From Paralithodes platypus (taxonomy: Eukaryota > Arthropoda > Malacostraca > Decapoda > Lithodidae), in NCBI GenBank assembly GCA_032716605.1, contig CM064580.1, forward strand, positions 31,756,728 through 31,820,727: DNA of 64,000 nt, read 5' to 3'. The notes under the pieces are model-generated. The model made no database searches. It saw only the letters and a list, made by a program, of their open reading frames with translations, and had not been told where the DNA came from. Below are positions 43,572 to 56,135 of the stretch, one piece after another (the first letter of the stretch is position 1; each line of letters begins with the position of its first letter). The position numbers and the translations under genes were made by a program.

Positions 43572-43922
43572 TTGGAATACGAAATTGGGATCCCTAAGTT
43601 AGAAAGGGATCAGTCAGGTGAAGCCTCTAGTAAAGAACTTCCTGTGCTGTTAACAAGTTGTCAACATCCAGTAATTCGGGGACTTACAAGCACACATACA
43701 GGAAGCTTCAATATTTCAGGTGGATCTAGTAGCTTGGATGCTGATCTAGATGCTATATTAGTATCCCTGTACCAAACCGATTGTCGTAATAAATCTCGAG
43801 TTAAATCATCATCCCAGTTCAGTGCAGACAGTATTCAAGAGTGTCGTGTGGAGAGAAAGAAGAACCAAGATAGAGCCAGGCGCATCAAGTTGTTTGGGCC
43901 CGAACCTAGTGAGCGTGTGTGA
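43572..43922 (+). CDS. Unrecognised 116-codon frame
   Basis: The frame starts MEYEIGIPKLERDQ and ends KLFGPEPSERV at a stop. Composition is plausible for a protein: mixed, Ser-rich middle, basic KSRVKSS and RVERKKNQDRARR near the end. I recognise no domain. There is no poly(A) signal, splice pattern or homologous copy in the window to support expression. It may be an exon of a transposon gene or chance. Confidence 0.25.
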   Translation: MEYEIGIPKLERDQSGEASSKELPVLLTSCQHPVIRGLTSTHTGSFNISGGSSSLDADLDAILVSLYQTDCRNKSRVKSSSQFSADSIQECRVERKKNQDRARRIKLFGPEPSERV

Positions 43923-45110
43923 AGCTTCCGGGTCCCTGTGATCAACCATTGGACAACTTGGACAAGTGAAACGTGCTCGCCAAATGCTCTACCAGTGCCT
44001 TTCTTCTACCTAAACCTTTAAGTGTTCTTTTGTTTCGTAATGGTAACGATGATTGCAATTAGGGTTTAACATGGTATGTTGAGGTTCATAGTTTAACGTA
44101 TTAATCAAAGATTGTCCATTCTTCCCTATTTACTTATTATCCATTGCTCTGTTAAGGGAGAACAATTACACATCTATCGTGGGGTAAATATTTATATACT
44201 TTCTCGAACACAGTTTCCTGTATTCTTTATATGGAAATATATATGTTTGTCCGGGAATAAATACATACACTTACACGTAAAAACCAGTGAACGCTTAATC
44301 AGACCTAGTTTTTATGCTATTTTCATCATCTGGGTACATCACTATCATAGATAGTTTATTCACAGAGTATTTCTTATCAGTCACATATTTATGACTATTA
44401 TTATTATCACGCTGTATGAAGTATAATTCATATGTGTACCTTTTGAGTTATTCTAGCTCTATATGTTTATTCAAGTTGCATTAACTTATTGTTCGCTTTT
44501 AAGCTCAGTCACGCATACATTACTATTATCTAAATCTTATATATTCATGAATTTATATTCATAATTATTACTCTTTGAGTTATTAGAGTTTTATCTCTAG
44601 ATCATGTTATCATAACTTATTATTCGTTTTGAGCTCAAGTAGTGTCTTAATTTACATACCTTCAGTACAGCGTGTATGCTATCGCAGTAACTATTATTTA
44701 CTCTGAGTACAGCCGTATTTAGAGCTTTTCAATATTTTCTTTCAGGACACTACTTATTGTGATTGAGACTTAATCTCTCTGTGTATTATTATTCATATGT
44801 TCTTTCTGTAAGATTACTATTATTTATATGAATGTTATCCATATATAATTTTCCCTCACCATATTGAGAATGTACCCTAACTGTTAAGGAATAAGCTTGT
44901 GAACCATTACTGTGTATTTTGTGTCCATTGATTATTACTTGAGTGAAGTAATAGAGATAAGGCTAGTTGTTTCCCAGCGGAGAGGAACCTAAGTTGTTGA
45001 TTAGCGCTGATTCCTCAGGTGGAAATCACAATCAGATTATCTCACGTTTTATTATAACGTGACATAACAATTAATTTATAAACTTCAATGAGCTTCAATT
45101 GTGTATGGTC
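43923..45110. other. AT-rich non-coding DNA with an imperfect tandem
   Basis: A unit with TTTGAGTTATT and ATTCGTTTTGAGCTCA occurs twice (about 44447 and 44574, spacing near 127). No gene is supported. Confidence 0.5.
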
Positions 45111-45160
45111 ACCCCCATTAAGGGGAGTAAGGCGTCTGGCAATAGATAGATAGATAGAAT
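45111..45160 (+). mobile_element. RTE-like 3' terminus with (TAGA)n
   Basis: CCCCATTAAGGGGAGTAAGG, then CGTCTGGCAATAGATAGATA. The GGCAATAGATAG end matches the RTE ends at 5.7 and 18.5 kb, here on the plus strand. The upstream body is unclear. Confidence 0.5.
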
Positions 45161-45307
45161 GAGCTGACCTCGTAGTCTACGCGTATCCAACGGCAAGAGA
45201 TCATGAGCTGTCAACTGGTCCTCATAAGATTGCCTCTCAATATAATCAAAACATTTCTGAGCATTCATCTCTACTTCAATGCACTACTTGGGACACTTTA
45301 GGTCACT

Positions 45308-45783
45308 GCTAGAGAGAGAGAGAGAGAGAGAGATTAAGTTTACGTGGGAGAGGAAAATTGAATAGAATATGTCTATATCAGAAACAAATTGGAATAATTT
45401 AACATTGATCGCTTACATACTGTATGTAGAATATCAATTTGGAGGAGAGTAATAAATATTGCAATAATGAAGAAAAAAAACGTTAAAATATATAACAGTA
45501 CACGATAATGATGATAATAGAGAAGAAGAAGAAGTAGAAGAAGAAGAAGAAAAAGAAAAAATAAGAAGAAGATTAAGTAAGGAGGTGAAGGGGAAGGAGA
45601 ACGATATAGAGAGGAAGATTGAGGAGAAGGGAAAGAAGACGCTAAAGAAGGGGAAGAAGGAAGAAAGCAATACAAGTAGCAACAGGAGGCGGGAGGGAGA
45701 AGAAAGACTGGTGGACCCCTGGTGAGAAGTTTAGGATCAGGTGAAGCCACGGATTATCTCTACTACTACTACTCTCTCTCTCT

Positions 45784-45856
<73 letters not shown>

Positions 45857-46134
45857 ACAGTATGTTGAAAGAGACACCATTATAATTATGTTCAGTTATA
45901 GTTTAAATTAATGAATCACACTATGGAAATCATTCATTAATATGATGAGAACTTGAGAAGAATATATTTTGAAGTAGCATCACGAAGTAACATGATACAT
46001 TTTTGTGATGAATTTAGAGAAGTAAAACAAATGTTTTTTGTGGAGAGTCAGGTTTACTTAATATAGACATACCAAGTATATAATGATCTACCCCTCTGAG
46101 TTTGTCCATTGTCCAAGTTATAATGTGTGTGTAT

Positions 46135-46171
<37 letters not shown>

Positions 46172-46228
46172 GAACCTGCTTTTCGCCCACCACACACACA
46201 CTTCCCATGAACAATAAACCATTAGTTA

Positions 46229-46293
<65 letters not shown>

Positions 46294-46296
46294 TAC
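45308..46296. repeat. Cluster of simple repeats
   Basis: (GA)n lies at 45310-45333, a GAAGAA-rich tract at 45520-45680, (TC)n at 45772-45853, (GT)n at 46135-46170 and (TA)n at 46231-46291. The Ser/Leu-rich frames here are microsatellite read-through. Confidence 0.9.
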
Positions 46297-46299
46297 AGG

Positions 46300-47573
46300 C
46301 CCCAATCCCCCACTTTTCCGTTCTTTTTGCTTTCTTTTGTTAATACTGGGTGCCTAATTAAGATTCCCATATCTAACCTGGATAATAAAATATTTCTTTG
46401 CCAATAATCTTATATTTTAACCTGTGATATTATCCATAGCTTGAAAAATAGATTAATTTTTACCTTACCTGATTTGATAGGTAACCCTTTAAATTCTGGA
46501 CCGTCCGATTTGAGCATCTTTTCCAATATTCTATCCTCTCCGAATATTACCCCCTCTTCGGTGTCATCTCTGCTCTTATTCCCGGGGCCTCATTCATCTA
46601 TTTAAAGCTCCATTCCTTATTCTTATATCCTGTTTATATAACTGGACTCTCTCTCATCCTCTCTCTCATTCTTCCTCCTCCCCCACACCCTCTCTTCGGT
46701 CGGTCTCTCTCTCTCTCTCTCTCTCCCGCTCATCTCCTCTCTCTCGTCTCTCTCTCTCTCTCTCCTCTCGCTGCTCGTCTCTCTCTCTCTCCTCTCTCCC
46801 TCTCTCTCCTCATCTCTCTCGCTCTCAACTCTCATTCTCCTCTCATCATCGCATCTCTCGTCTATCCTCTCATTCCGTCTCATCTCTCTCTCTCTCTCTC
46901 TCTCATGTTCTAACAAAAACCTTCCCTAAATATATTCCACATTAATTTTCTAGTTACAAGAAAGAAAATCATATATTCTGGCTAACCTCACCTAGATATC
47001 ACTTTCGCCCTTCCCAATTATATTTCCGGGGGTTTACCTCTTGACAAACAATTACCCAGCGAGTCAGAGCCTCCTCTTTCCCCCAATTAAGTTGATACGT
47101 CGTGGTCCTGGACAAACATACATACGGTATGTTTTTTAATGATGTATAGAGTTTTATTTGTATTTGCTATGTTAAAAGAGTTCATTCTTAGCTTACTAAA
47201 TTTGGAGGTATATCCTTATTATTGAGTTAGCTAATTTTTGCGATAACATGATATATCACTATATGATTGAAATATGTAGGCTAGCTATTTGGTGGAATTC
47301 ATATTATTTGCAGGTTTCCATTATATTACACAACTATATACAAGTATTTATTATATGGTTTCAAGGTGTGGTGGAGGTAACATAATAATTCATTCAGGTT
47401 CAGGGGTATTTTATAGAGAGGCCTTCCTTAGGGTTAAGGCCCCCTTAATTACTCCTTCCATTCATCTATCTATATAGCCTATGATAGCGCAGTTGGAATT
47501 GTGTACATGCTTAGATTGATATGCAGGATTCGACACTGCATAATAAATCGTAGGCTTGTCCACCATTCTTTAA
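46300..47573. other. Non-coding DNA with a CT-rich block
   Basis: 46640-46910 is dominated by CTCTCT and its variants, creating a false Arg/Glu-rich minus frame. The rest shows no gene. Confidence 0.6.
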
Positions 47574-47646
47574 CTGTCTTCGTAGCGCAATAGATAAATG
47601 CACTGAATTTCGGTGTGAGCATCCTAGGTTCGAATCCCTGGACTGC
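47574..47646 (+). ncRNA. tRNA-like segment (pseudogene or SINE head)
   Basis: TAGCGCAATAGATAA at 47583-47597 resembles an A box, and GGTTCGAATCC at 47627-47637 is a perfect B box at normal spacing. CACT/GGTG could form the anticodon stem, but the loop lacks the usual U33. No acceptor stem closes. It looks like a tRNA-Arg-derived pseudogene or SINE head. Confidence 0.5.
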
Positions 47647-47775
47647 AACATGTATTTGTTGATTTCATTAATTGAGTTTAGGAGTAAAGTCGGTTGGTGG
47701 AGGTAACATAATAATTCAAATTGAAAACTAATATTTATCTTTAATACACACCATGGTAATTTGGTATATAGGTCT

Positions 47776-47785
47776 CCGCCCCCCC

Positions 47786-47843
<58 letters not shown>
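47776..47843. repeat. (C)n followed by (TC)n
   Basis: About 20 C residues pass directly into a (TC)n run. The same arrangement occurs at 63351-63397. Confidence 0.95.
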
Positions 47844-47846
<3 letters not shown>

Positions 47847-47849
47847 ATA

Positions 47850-48235
47850 TTGACTGCAAACATGTAAACAGGGTTCGTCTCTTAGGCAAACAATCTCCAA
47901 TGCATATTGTATACATTGTAAATAATGTAACAAGAATAACCACTATTAGTGGAAATAAACTTATATTATTATTATTATTATTAATACTCTCTCTCTCTCT
48001 CTCTCTCTCTTTCTTTCTCTCTCTCTCTCTCTCTTTGACCTACTAACCTAACACAGTGTCATGAAAAATCCAGTTGAATCTTCCATGCCCCGGCCTTACC
48101 TCTGACCTTTTACTCGAGGCTTTAAATGACCTCGGGGAAAAGTGAATTACTCGGCCTGTGACCTGATATGTGCATGACCCTAGGTGATACACGGCATTGG
48201 TAACGGACCTGTGTATGTGGGTGTGGGTGTGTCTG

Positions 48236-48270
<35 letters not shown>

Positions 48271-49042
48271 TGACGTGTGTGTTTACGTGGCTCTGTTGTA
48301 TGTATTTGCTTATGTGTGTGTGTGTGAGTGGGCGTGTTTGACTTTTGTGTGCAGTGTGTTTGTTGTGTGTGCTTAAGTGTGTGTGTGTGATGTGTGTCTA
48401 TGGTATGAGTTTGTTCGTGCGTATGTCAGTATGTGTATGTTTGTGTGTGTGTGGAGGGCGATGACTGTGTAGTGTATGTGTATCCGTATTATGTGTCTGG
48501 TCTGTATGTGCATTGTAAGTGGCTATGTCTGTGGCATGTGTTTGTTCTTGAATGTGTTTGAGTATGTGTGTGTGTGGAGAGAAAGAGGGAAAAAAAATGT
48601 ACTGAGTATGTCTATTGTGTGTCTGGTTTAGATGTGCATTGTATGTACGTGTTTGAAAGTGAATGTTTATATTTAAAAAAAAACAATGAATGTGGAAATA
48701 AATGCATGTAGTTGCCAAACAGTCTTGACCGGTGTGTGTCTGTTTATGAATTCAAACTAATGTAACCTAAAACGTTCAGAAGCATCAAAACATCGCTCTT
48801 TGTAAATAACAGCAGTTAAACGCAAGTTGATTATACAAATATATTTTGCATTGTTTTCCCGTTTCCAAGAGCTCAGTATTCTAATGCAACAGCAAGGGCA
48901 GTAGTTCCATCCCTTGTTTCCCTAATAAACTGGACTTGAACTTAGGATTGAGCCTATCTATGATCACCAAACGATTTATTAATGATTAGTGTGTGGCGGC
49001 TACAAAGTAGGATGATAATCTTAATATACTGTATATAGTAAA
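47850..49042. other. Non-coding DNA, GT-rich in the middle
   Basis: (TTA)n and (TC)n tracts lie at 47964-48035. 48190-48720 is TGTGTG-rich. No gene is supported. Confidence 0.6.
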
Positions 49043-49210
49043 GGTGTAATGGTTGTAGGTTATGATGTGTGGTATTCTAGAATAAACAAAGAATATTTAG
49101 GGTGTGGTGGTTGTAGGTACTAATGGGAGGTATTCCAGGACAAACATAGTGTATTTAGGGTGTGGTGGTTGTAGGTACTGACGGCATATTTTCTAGGACA
49201 TACAGCATAA
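49043..49210. repeat. 58-bp imperfect tandem repeat, 3 copies
   Basis: GGTGT(A/G)(A/G)TGGTTGTAGGT starts units at 49043, 49101 and 49159, spacing 58 each. Copies differ at several bases. Confidence 0.8.
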
Positions 49211-49604
49211 CCATATTTTGCAGAACCCAATCTCAGAAGTTCTTAATATATTCAATTACATATACAACTATATTTGGGATTAGCTTGCAACATTGGACAT
49301 TATTACTAAATTTTGACAATTCAATGATTATTCAAATATTCATACAGATATAGCTGGCCAAAAAATACTACAATGTTCTGTTTTCTCTCAATGTCAAATT
49401 GTATATTTTGGATAAAATACTGAATTAGTTGATTTTCCAATATATGATTTTTTTATATGTATTATTTTCTGCAGGTAACTAGAAATTCCTCGAATAAATA
49501 CTGCTGAAATGGTTCTATACCTAATGTTGTGTTGCTTATTAAATACCGGCACGGCACGGCATTTTTTATGACAATAGCCTACTTACGTTGTTGAGCTAAA
49601 TAGT

Positions 49605-50974
49605 AAGTTGTCGTGTATTTTATTCCAATATTCGTGGTCTCTATAAGAACATCAAGGATCTTACATTGGCATCTGTTGATTATGATATTGTCTTTTGTTC
49701 TGAAACCCTTGTCTCTGGTTATAGAGATTATTCTGAACTTCTTATACCTAACTTCAGTAAACCAGTTCTTATTCGGCGTGATTCTATTCCTCGTGCTCGT
49801 GGAATGAGCTTGTATATTAGATCTGGGTATAATGCTCAGCACTTAACTAAGCATATTTGTAAATGCCATGAGATGCAGTTAGTTAAAGTTTCCAGCAAGT
49901 ATCATAATCATTACATTTTTTAGACTGTACACAAATACTGATGTTATCAATGACAGATATGACTGCCTCTTAACAGCCATGGCTTCAATACAGTCTGTAG
50001 ATGTCAAATCATCCTTTATTTTTGTTGGTGATGTCAATGCGCATCATCAAGAGTGGTTGAACTCGGTCTCTCCAACTAATAGAAATGGTCTTGCTGCATT
50101 GGTTTTTGCAAACTTATCTGGTTGTGAACAGCTAATCCAAGGACCTACTCATATGTCTGGAAATTGTCTTGATCTAGTACTAACAGATATTCCTGGCGTT
50201 GTAGAAACCTCCGTTCTTGTACCTGTTGGCACTTCCGACCACAATGCCATCATGTGTAAAATTAATCTTGATTTTTCTGTTCCTGATATTACTCTCTCAC
50301 AAAAAGTCTACCTTAAATCCCGGGTTAACTGGGACAACGTTTGTAATGATGTTTGTAATATTGAGTGGAATCACATACTAAGATCTCATGACCCGGTTTC
50401 AGCTCTCAACAATTCCCTTCTTGGTATCCTTCGCAAAAGAGTTCCATCAAAAACAATTACCGGTAAGTCTCGTAACAGGGATAAAGCATGGTTTAATGAT
50501 GACTGCAAGCGTGCATTTGATGACAAACAGGCTGCATTTCGTCTATGGAGGCGTAATCAAACCCCCTTGCATTGGGAAAATTATGTTTTTAAAAGGGCAG
50601 CTGCGCAGAGAGTTTATGATGGTGCTGAACGGGATTATAACTCCCATCTTCAGGATGTTCTGGCAGGAGCTACACAGCCTCATAAATGGTGGTCCGCTTT
50701 GAAATCCTCTTTATTTGGAATAGATTCCTCCATGCCTCCTCTTTGTGATTCTGATGACTCCATCTCTTTTGATCCATTATCGAAGGCCAATATTCTATCT
50801 TATATTTGTATTAATAAGCAGAGTAATCTGGAATTGTCTTTGCCATTGACATGTTTCCCTAGACCCAACCTCAATTCAATGGCATTCAAATCAGCTGAAC
50901 TGAAAAGGTACTTGCTGGATCTTGATACCTATGGTGGCACAGACCCGGATGGGTTTTTCCCCTCTCTTTTTTAA
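49605..50974 (+). pseudogene. LC endonuclease and linker
   Basis: Reads YSNIRGLYKNIKDL, DYDIVFCSETLVS (ETL block), RRDSIPRARGMSLYIRSGY, then SFIFVGDVNAHHQEWL (GDVNAHH block, the GDFN equivalent) and VGTSDHNAIMC (SDH block). The linker has KAWFNDDCKRAFDDKQAAFR and PHKWWSALKSSLFG. The catalytic blocks are conserved. The longest open part is 49979-50974 (331 codons), whose first methionine is internal. Confidence 0.88.
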
Positions 50975-52460
50975 AAAGGTTGCAGTGGTCTTGGCACCTA
51001 AATTGGCCGTGGTGTTTAGGTTGCTTTTGAAATCAGGTAGTTTTCCTCTTTACTGGCGTAAGGCTATTATCACTCCTATTCCAAAGGGAAATACTGCCTC
51101 ATCATCTCCTAATGACTATTGCCCTATCTCCATTACACCTATCCTATCCAAGCTCTATGAGAGGCTTTTGTCCAGACGCCTTTCCTCTTATAGTAATAGT
51201 CATAATTTGATACCAAACTCACAGTTTGGTTTTCGTAAGGAACTGGGTACATGTGATGCGCTTCTGACACTCACCCATGACTTGCAATCTTCATTGGACC
51301 AGGGACATGAGTCTCATGTCGTGGCTATTGACTTTAGTTCTGCTTTTGATTTAGTCAACCTTAAAGCACTTCTGTATAAGTTACAGCTCATCGGTATTGG
51401 TGGCAATTTTTTAAAGATCTTTGAAGATTTTTGACGAAAAGATCTCAGTCTGTGGTCATTGATGGGTGTCATTCCCCTTCTGTTACTGTTGTTTCTGGTG
51501 TTCTACAAGAAACCTTGGGCCTTTGCTTTTTATTATTTTTACTGCTGACCTGTGTTCCGAGCTTGAAAATAAACTAATCTCCTATGCTGATGATACAATT
51601 TTATATACGTCAATTCCATCACCAATAGATCGACACGTAATTGCTACTGCTCTGAATAGGGATTTAGCCAAAATTACATCATGGTGTGAACTTTGGGGCA
51701 TGAAACTTAATGCTAGTAAAACACACTCCATTATCATCAGCAGATCTCATACCTTGGATCCTCCCCAATCCTTATCCTACAAGTTTCTGGCGAGCAAATT
51801 GAGAATGTGGATACTCTGCGTTTGTTAGGAGTTACTCTTGATCCCAAACTTACTTTTGAAAAGCATATTCGTTCTTTCTCCTCTTCCATTTCCCAAAAAA
51901 TTGGTCTGCTTCGCAAGGTTTATAAACCATTTGCTTGTGACGCCACAGTTATCGAGTCTTTTTATGCTTTTATTTTGCCACATTTCGAGTACTGCTCACC
52001 TGTCTGGTTGTCAGCAGCTGACTGCCATCTCAAGTTGCTTGACAGGTCGCTAAATTCCATCAGTTTTATTCTACCTCATTTGTCTCTTGGTCTGTGTCAT
52101 CGACGTAAAGTTGGTGCCCTTAGTCTTTTATTTAAAGTTTTTAACAACCCTCAGCATCCCTTACATGGGGTTCTGCCTGGGCCCTATGTCCGGGCTCGTG
52201 CAACTAGATTCACAAGCAATCTTAATGATCTTGCCATGAGCCGTGTTAATTTTTCTACTACACAGTTTTCACAGTGTTTTGTGCCGGCCATGGTTAACTT
52301 GTGGAATAAGTTGCCAAATGAGCTAGTCAATTCAGCTCATATCTCCATTTTTAAGTCTAGAGTTAATGCTTCTTTGGCAGCATTAATTCTGAATTTTTTA
52401 AACTTATTTTATTCTATTTTATTGTATTTATATTTATACTTGATATCCTCCACTGCATAA
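50922..52460 (+). pseudogene. LC reverse transcriptase and C-terminus
   Basis: Reads LDTYGGTDPDGFFPSLF then, shifted, WRKAIITPIPKGN, PISITPILSKLYERLLSRRL, SQFGFRKELGTCDALL, VVAIDFSSAFDLVN (motif A), YADDTILY (YADD box near 51582-51605), WGMKLNASKTHS and LGVTLDPKLTFEKHIRSF (motif E). The C-terminus includes LWNKLPNELVN. Motif B is disrupted near 51500 (VFYKK where GVPQG is expected), and there is a stop at 51434. Confidence 0.88.
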
Positions 52461-52617
52461 TATGTTATCTGTGTTTAATATGTGTATATGTACAGTATAC
52501 AGTATATGTTTTTATTTTTTCCTAAGTTGCCGTAGTCTCTCTCCAGTGCGTCCGGGTGTTTTGTGTGGATTCATCTTGATGGTGTTTCTGCACCCTGGTT
52601 GGAGACTTCGGCATCTC

Positions 52618-52654
<37 letters not shown>

Positions 52655-52729
52655 TAATATTAAGTAAATATTTTATGTCATCTCCAAGACTCCAACCTAA
52701 TATTTAAGAGTGACTAGGATATACTATAT

Positions 52730-52806
52730 ATCTATCTATCTATCTATCAATCTATATACGCATCTATACACACACACACACACACACATACACATATATA
52801 TATTTT
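52730..52806. repeat. (TCTA)n, (CA)n and (TA)n cluster
   Basis: Short runs of TCTATC, ACACAC and ATATAT lie between the LC tail and the SINE-like element. Confidence 0.85.
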
Positions 52807-53258
52807 TTTCTATATTCCAACTACTCCCGCTCGGGCATACACTACATCGCTGAACACGGTGAGGCCTGTGAGGTCTTGTTCCAGTCTAGGGAGTGAGACA
52901 TGCGAAGCAACCCGGCTCGAAGCAACTCCTTCTCTGAAGCCGCTTCGCCTCTGCGCTTCACCGTCTCATCCCCCACACTCGGACCCTCACTCTCAGAACG
53001 CCACCTATTGAGCAATTAACTCACTAGGCATTGCCCCCCTGTAGCATATTTTGAATGTGGGAATATTCATACAATGCTATTTAATCAGGGAACAATGAGG
53101 GTATTTTTCTGGCATTTCGGTGTGCTGTGCTAATGCACTGAAACTAGGTACAGTACAAATTCCATCCCAATAATATCTTCCCATTGATATATTGGGATTC
53201 GAACCCGGGTCCATTGGATTACCAGTCCAGTGGCAAGACCACTCTGTCACACCTACCC
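52800..53258 (-). mobile_element. Candidate tRNA-derived SINE, about 450 bp
   Basis: Minus-strand reading starts with a tRNA-like head: an A-box-like TGACAGAGTGGTC (53237-53249), an anticodon-arm-like TGGA-CTGGTAA-TCCA, and a B box GGTTCGAATCCC (53194-53205). A unique body follows and ends in a TA/T-rich tail near 52800. The acceptor stem does not close, so this is not a working tRNA. Only one copy is in the window, so SINE status is unproven. Confidence 0.55.
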
Positions 53259-53301
53259 TATATATGTATATATATTTATATTTATATATATATATATATA
53301 A

Positions 53302-53419
53302 AATGGACAGAACTCGTATATCAAGATCAATAACAGGATTGGGACCGTGAGATATAGAATGATAAGGGGATATGGGAGGTTCAGAGAGAGAGAGAGAGAG
53401 ATTGTATATATATATATAC

Positions 53420-53453
<34 letters not shown>

Positions 53454-53531
53454 CCTCCCATATCCCCTTATCATTCTATATCTCTGGGTCCCAATCCTGT
53501 TATTGATCTTGATATACGAGTTCTGTCCATT
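53302..53531. repeat. Long hairpin around (GA)n/(TC)n
   Basis: AATGGACAGAACTCGTATAT at 53302 is mirrored by its reverse complement ending at 53531. The arms, about 95 bases, are near-identical. The centre is (GA)n, TATATA, (TC)n, which also pairs. The whole could fold as one 230-base hairpin. Confidence 0.9.
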
Positions 53532-53549
53532 CCAGCCCTCTGTCCCACC

Positions 53550-54515
53550 CTATAGTGACCCTACCTCCCTCACACTCTCTCCCTATAGTGACCCACACTC
53601 CCTCTTTATAGTGACCCTCCCTCCCACACACTCCCTCCCTATAGTGACTCCACCCTCCCTCCTCACTCCCTCCCTATAGTGACCCTCCCTCCCTCACACT
53701 CCCTCTCTATAGTGACCCTCCCTCCCTCACACTCCCTCTCTATAGTGACCCTCCCTCCCTCACACTCCCTCTCTATAGTGACCCTACCTCCCTCACACTC
53801 TCTCCCTATAGTGACCCTCCCTCTCCTACACTGCCTCTCTATAGTGACCCTCTCTCTCCCACACTCCCTCTCTATAGTGACCCTACCTCCCTCACACTCC
53901 CTCCCTATAGTGACCCTCCCTCCCTCACACTCCCTCTCTATAGTGACCCTCCCTCCCTCACACTCCCTCTCTATAGTGACCCTCCCTCCCTCACACTCCC
54001 TCTCTATAGTGACCCTCCCTCCCCCACACTCCCTCTCTATAGTGACCCTCCCTCCCCCACACTCCCTCTCTATAGTGACCCTCCCTCCCTCACACTCCCT
54101 CTCTATAGTGACCCTCCCTCTCTATAGTGACCCTCCCTCCCCCACACTCCCTCTCTATAGTGACCCACCCTCCCTCCCTCACACTCCCTCTCTATAGTGA
54201 CCCTCCGTCCCCCACACTCCCTCTCTATAGTGACCCTCCCTCCCTCACACTCCCTCTCTATAGTGACCCTCCCTCCCCCACACTCCCTCTCTATAGTGAC
54301 CCTCCCTCACCCCCACAGTGACTCTCTCTTATAGTGACCCTCCCTCCCCCACACTCCCTCTATTTAGTGACCCTCCCTCCCCCATACTCCCTCTCTATAG
54401 TGACCCTCCCTCCCCCACAATCCCTCCCTCCCCCACACTCCCTCTCTATAGTGGACCCTCCCTCCCTCACACTCCCTCTCTATAGTGACCCTCCCTCCCC
54501 CACACTCACTATTTA
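53550..54515. repeat. 33-bp minisatellite, about 29 units
   Basis: Unit: CTCTCTATAGTGACCCTCCC plus TCCCTCACACTCC, with T/C variants. The array starts immediately right of the hairpin. The PHSLSIVTLPPS-type repeats are read-through. Confidence 0.92.
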
Positions 54516-54529
54516 ACCTGCCCTACCCC

Positions 54530-56135
54530 ACGCTCCCTCACCCCCACTTTATCAACTGCCTCTCCCCTACACTATATCATCTGCCCCTCCCCCACACTCC
54601 CTCACCCCCACTATATCACCTGTCCCTCCCTCACCCCTACTATATCAACTGTTTCTCCCCCACACTCCCTTCAACCCTACTATATCATCTGCCACTCCCG
54701 CACACTCCCTCACCCCACTATATCATCTGCCCCACCCCCACCCCACTATATAATCTGCCCCTCCCCCACCCCACTATATCATCTGCCCCACCCCCACCCC
54801 ACTATATAATCTGCCCCTCCCCACCCCACTATATCATCTGCCCACCCCACCCCACTATATCATCTGCCCTCCCCCACACTCCCCCACCCCACTATATCAT
54901 CTGCCACTCCCCCACCCTACTATATCATCTGCCCCACCCCACGCCACTATATCATCTGCCCCACCCCCACCCCACTTTATCATCTGCCACCCCCACCCCC
55001 CTATATCATCTGCCCCACCCCCACCCTACTATATCATCTGTGTCTCCCCCCATCCACTATATCATCTGCCCCACCTCCACCCCACTATATCATCTGCCCC
55101 TCCCCCACCCCACTATATCATCTGCCCCACCCCCACCCCACTATATCATCTGCCCCACCCCCACCCCACTATATCATCTGCCTCTCCCCCACCCCACTAT
55201 TATCATCTGCCCACCCCCACCCCACTATATCATCTGCCCTACCCCACCCCACTATATCATTGCCCCTCCCCCACACTCCCTCACCTCACTATATCATCTG
55301 CCCCACCCCCACCCCACTATATCATCTGCCACACCCCCACCCCACTATATCATCTGCCACACCCTCACCCCACTATATCATCTGCCCCACCCCCACCCCA
55401 CTATATCATCTGCCTCTCCCCCACCCCACTATATCATCTGCCCCACCCCCACCCCACTATATCATCTGCCACACCCCCACCCCCCTATATCATCTGCCCC
55501 ACCCCCACCCCACTATATCATCTGCCCCACCCCACTATATCATCTGCCTCTCCCCCACCCCACTATATCATCTGCCCCACCCCACGCCACTATATCATCT
55601 GCCCCTCCCCCACCCCACTATATCATCTGCCCCCACCCCCACCCCACTATATAATCTGCCCCAACCCCACCCCACTATATCATCTGCCTCTCCCCCACCC
55701 CCCCATATCATCTACCCCACCCCCCCCCCACTATATCATCTACCCCTCCCCCACCCCACTATATCATCTGCCCCTCCCCCACACTCCCTCACCTCACTAT
55801 ATCTTCTGCCCCACCCCCACCCCACTATATCATCTGCCCCTCCCTCCCTCTCCCTCTCCCTCTATATCTTCTGCCCTAGCCTCACCCCACTATATCATCT
55901 GCCCCACCCCCACCCCAATATAACATCTGCCACAGCCCCACCCCACTATATCATCTTTCCCACCCTCACCCCACTATATCATCTGCCCATTCCCCACCCC
56001 CCCATTTCATCTGCCCCCCCCCCCCCAATATATCATCTGCCTCACCCCCACCCCACTATATCATCTGCCTCACCCCCCCCCCCCTATATCATCTGCCTCT
56101 CCCCCACCCCACTATATCATCTGCCACACGCCCAC
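54530..56135. repeat. About 28-bp minisatellite, roughly 55 units
   Basis: Unit: CACTATATCATCTGCCCCAC plus CCCCACCC, with frequent length changes in the C runs and occasional ACTCCCTCAC blocks resembling the previous array. The YHLPHPHPTISS-type frames are artefacts. Confidence 0.92.

Larger units (their letters stand above)
49600..52656 (+). mobile_element. LINE family LC, endonuclease to (TAA)n tail
   Basis: A Jockey-superfamily LINE on the plus strand, from the start of the endonuclease to a 3' UTR (52460-52618) and a (TAA)n tail at 52619-52656. No ORF1 is seen upstream. Frame breaks occur near 49870-49980, 50970, 51434, 51510 and 51800. The overall colinearity is excellent. Confidence 0.85.

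Noticed and set aside
46623..46916. Arg/Glu-rich 97-codon minus frame
   Set aside because: Composition of a CT-rich tract; no domain.
53190..53258. Functional tRNA
   Set aside because: The acceptor stem does not pair and the unique body follows directly; it fits a SINE head or pseudogene better.
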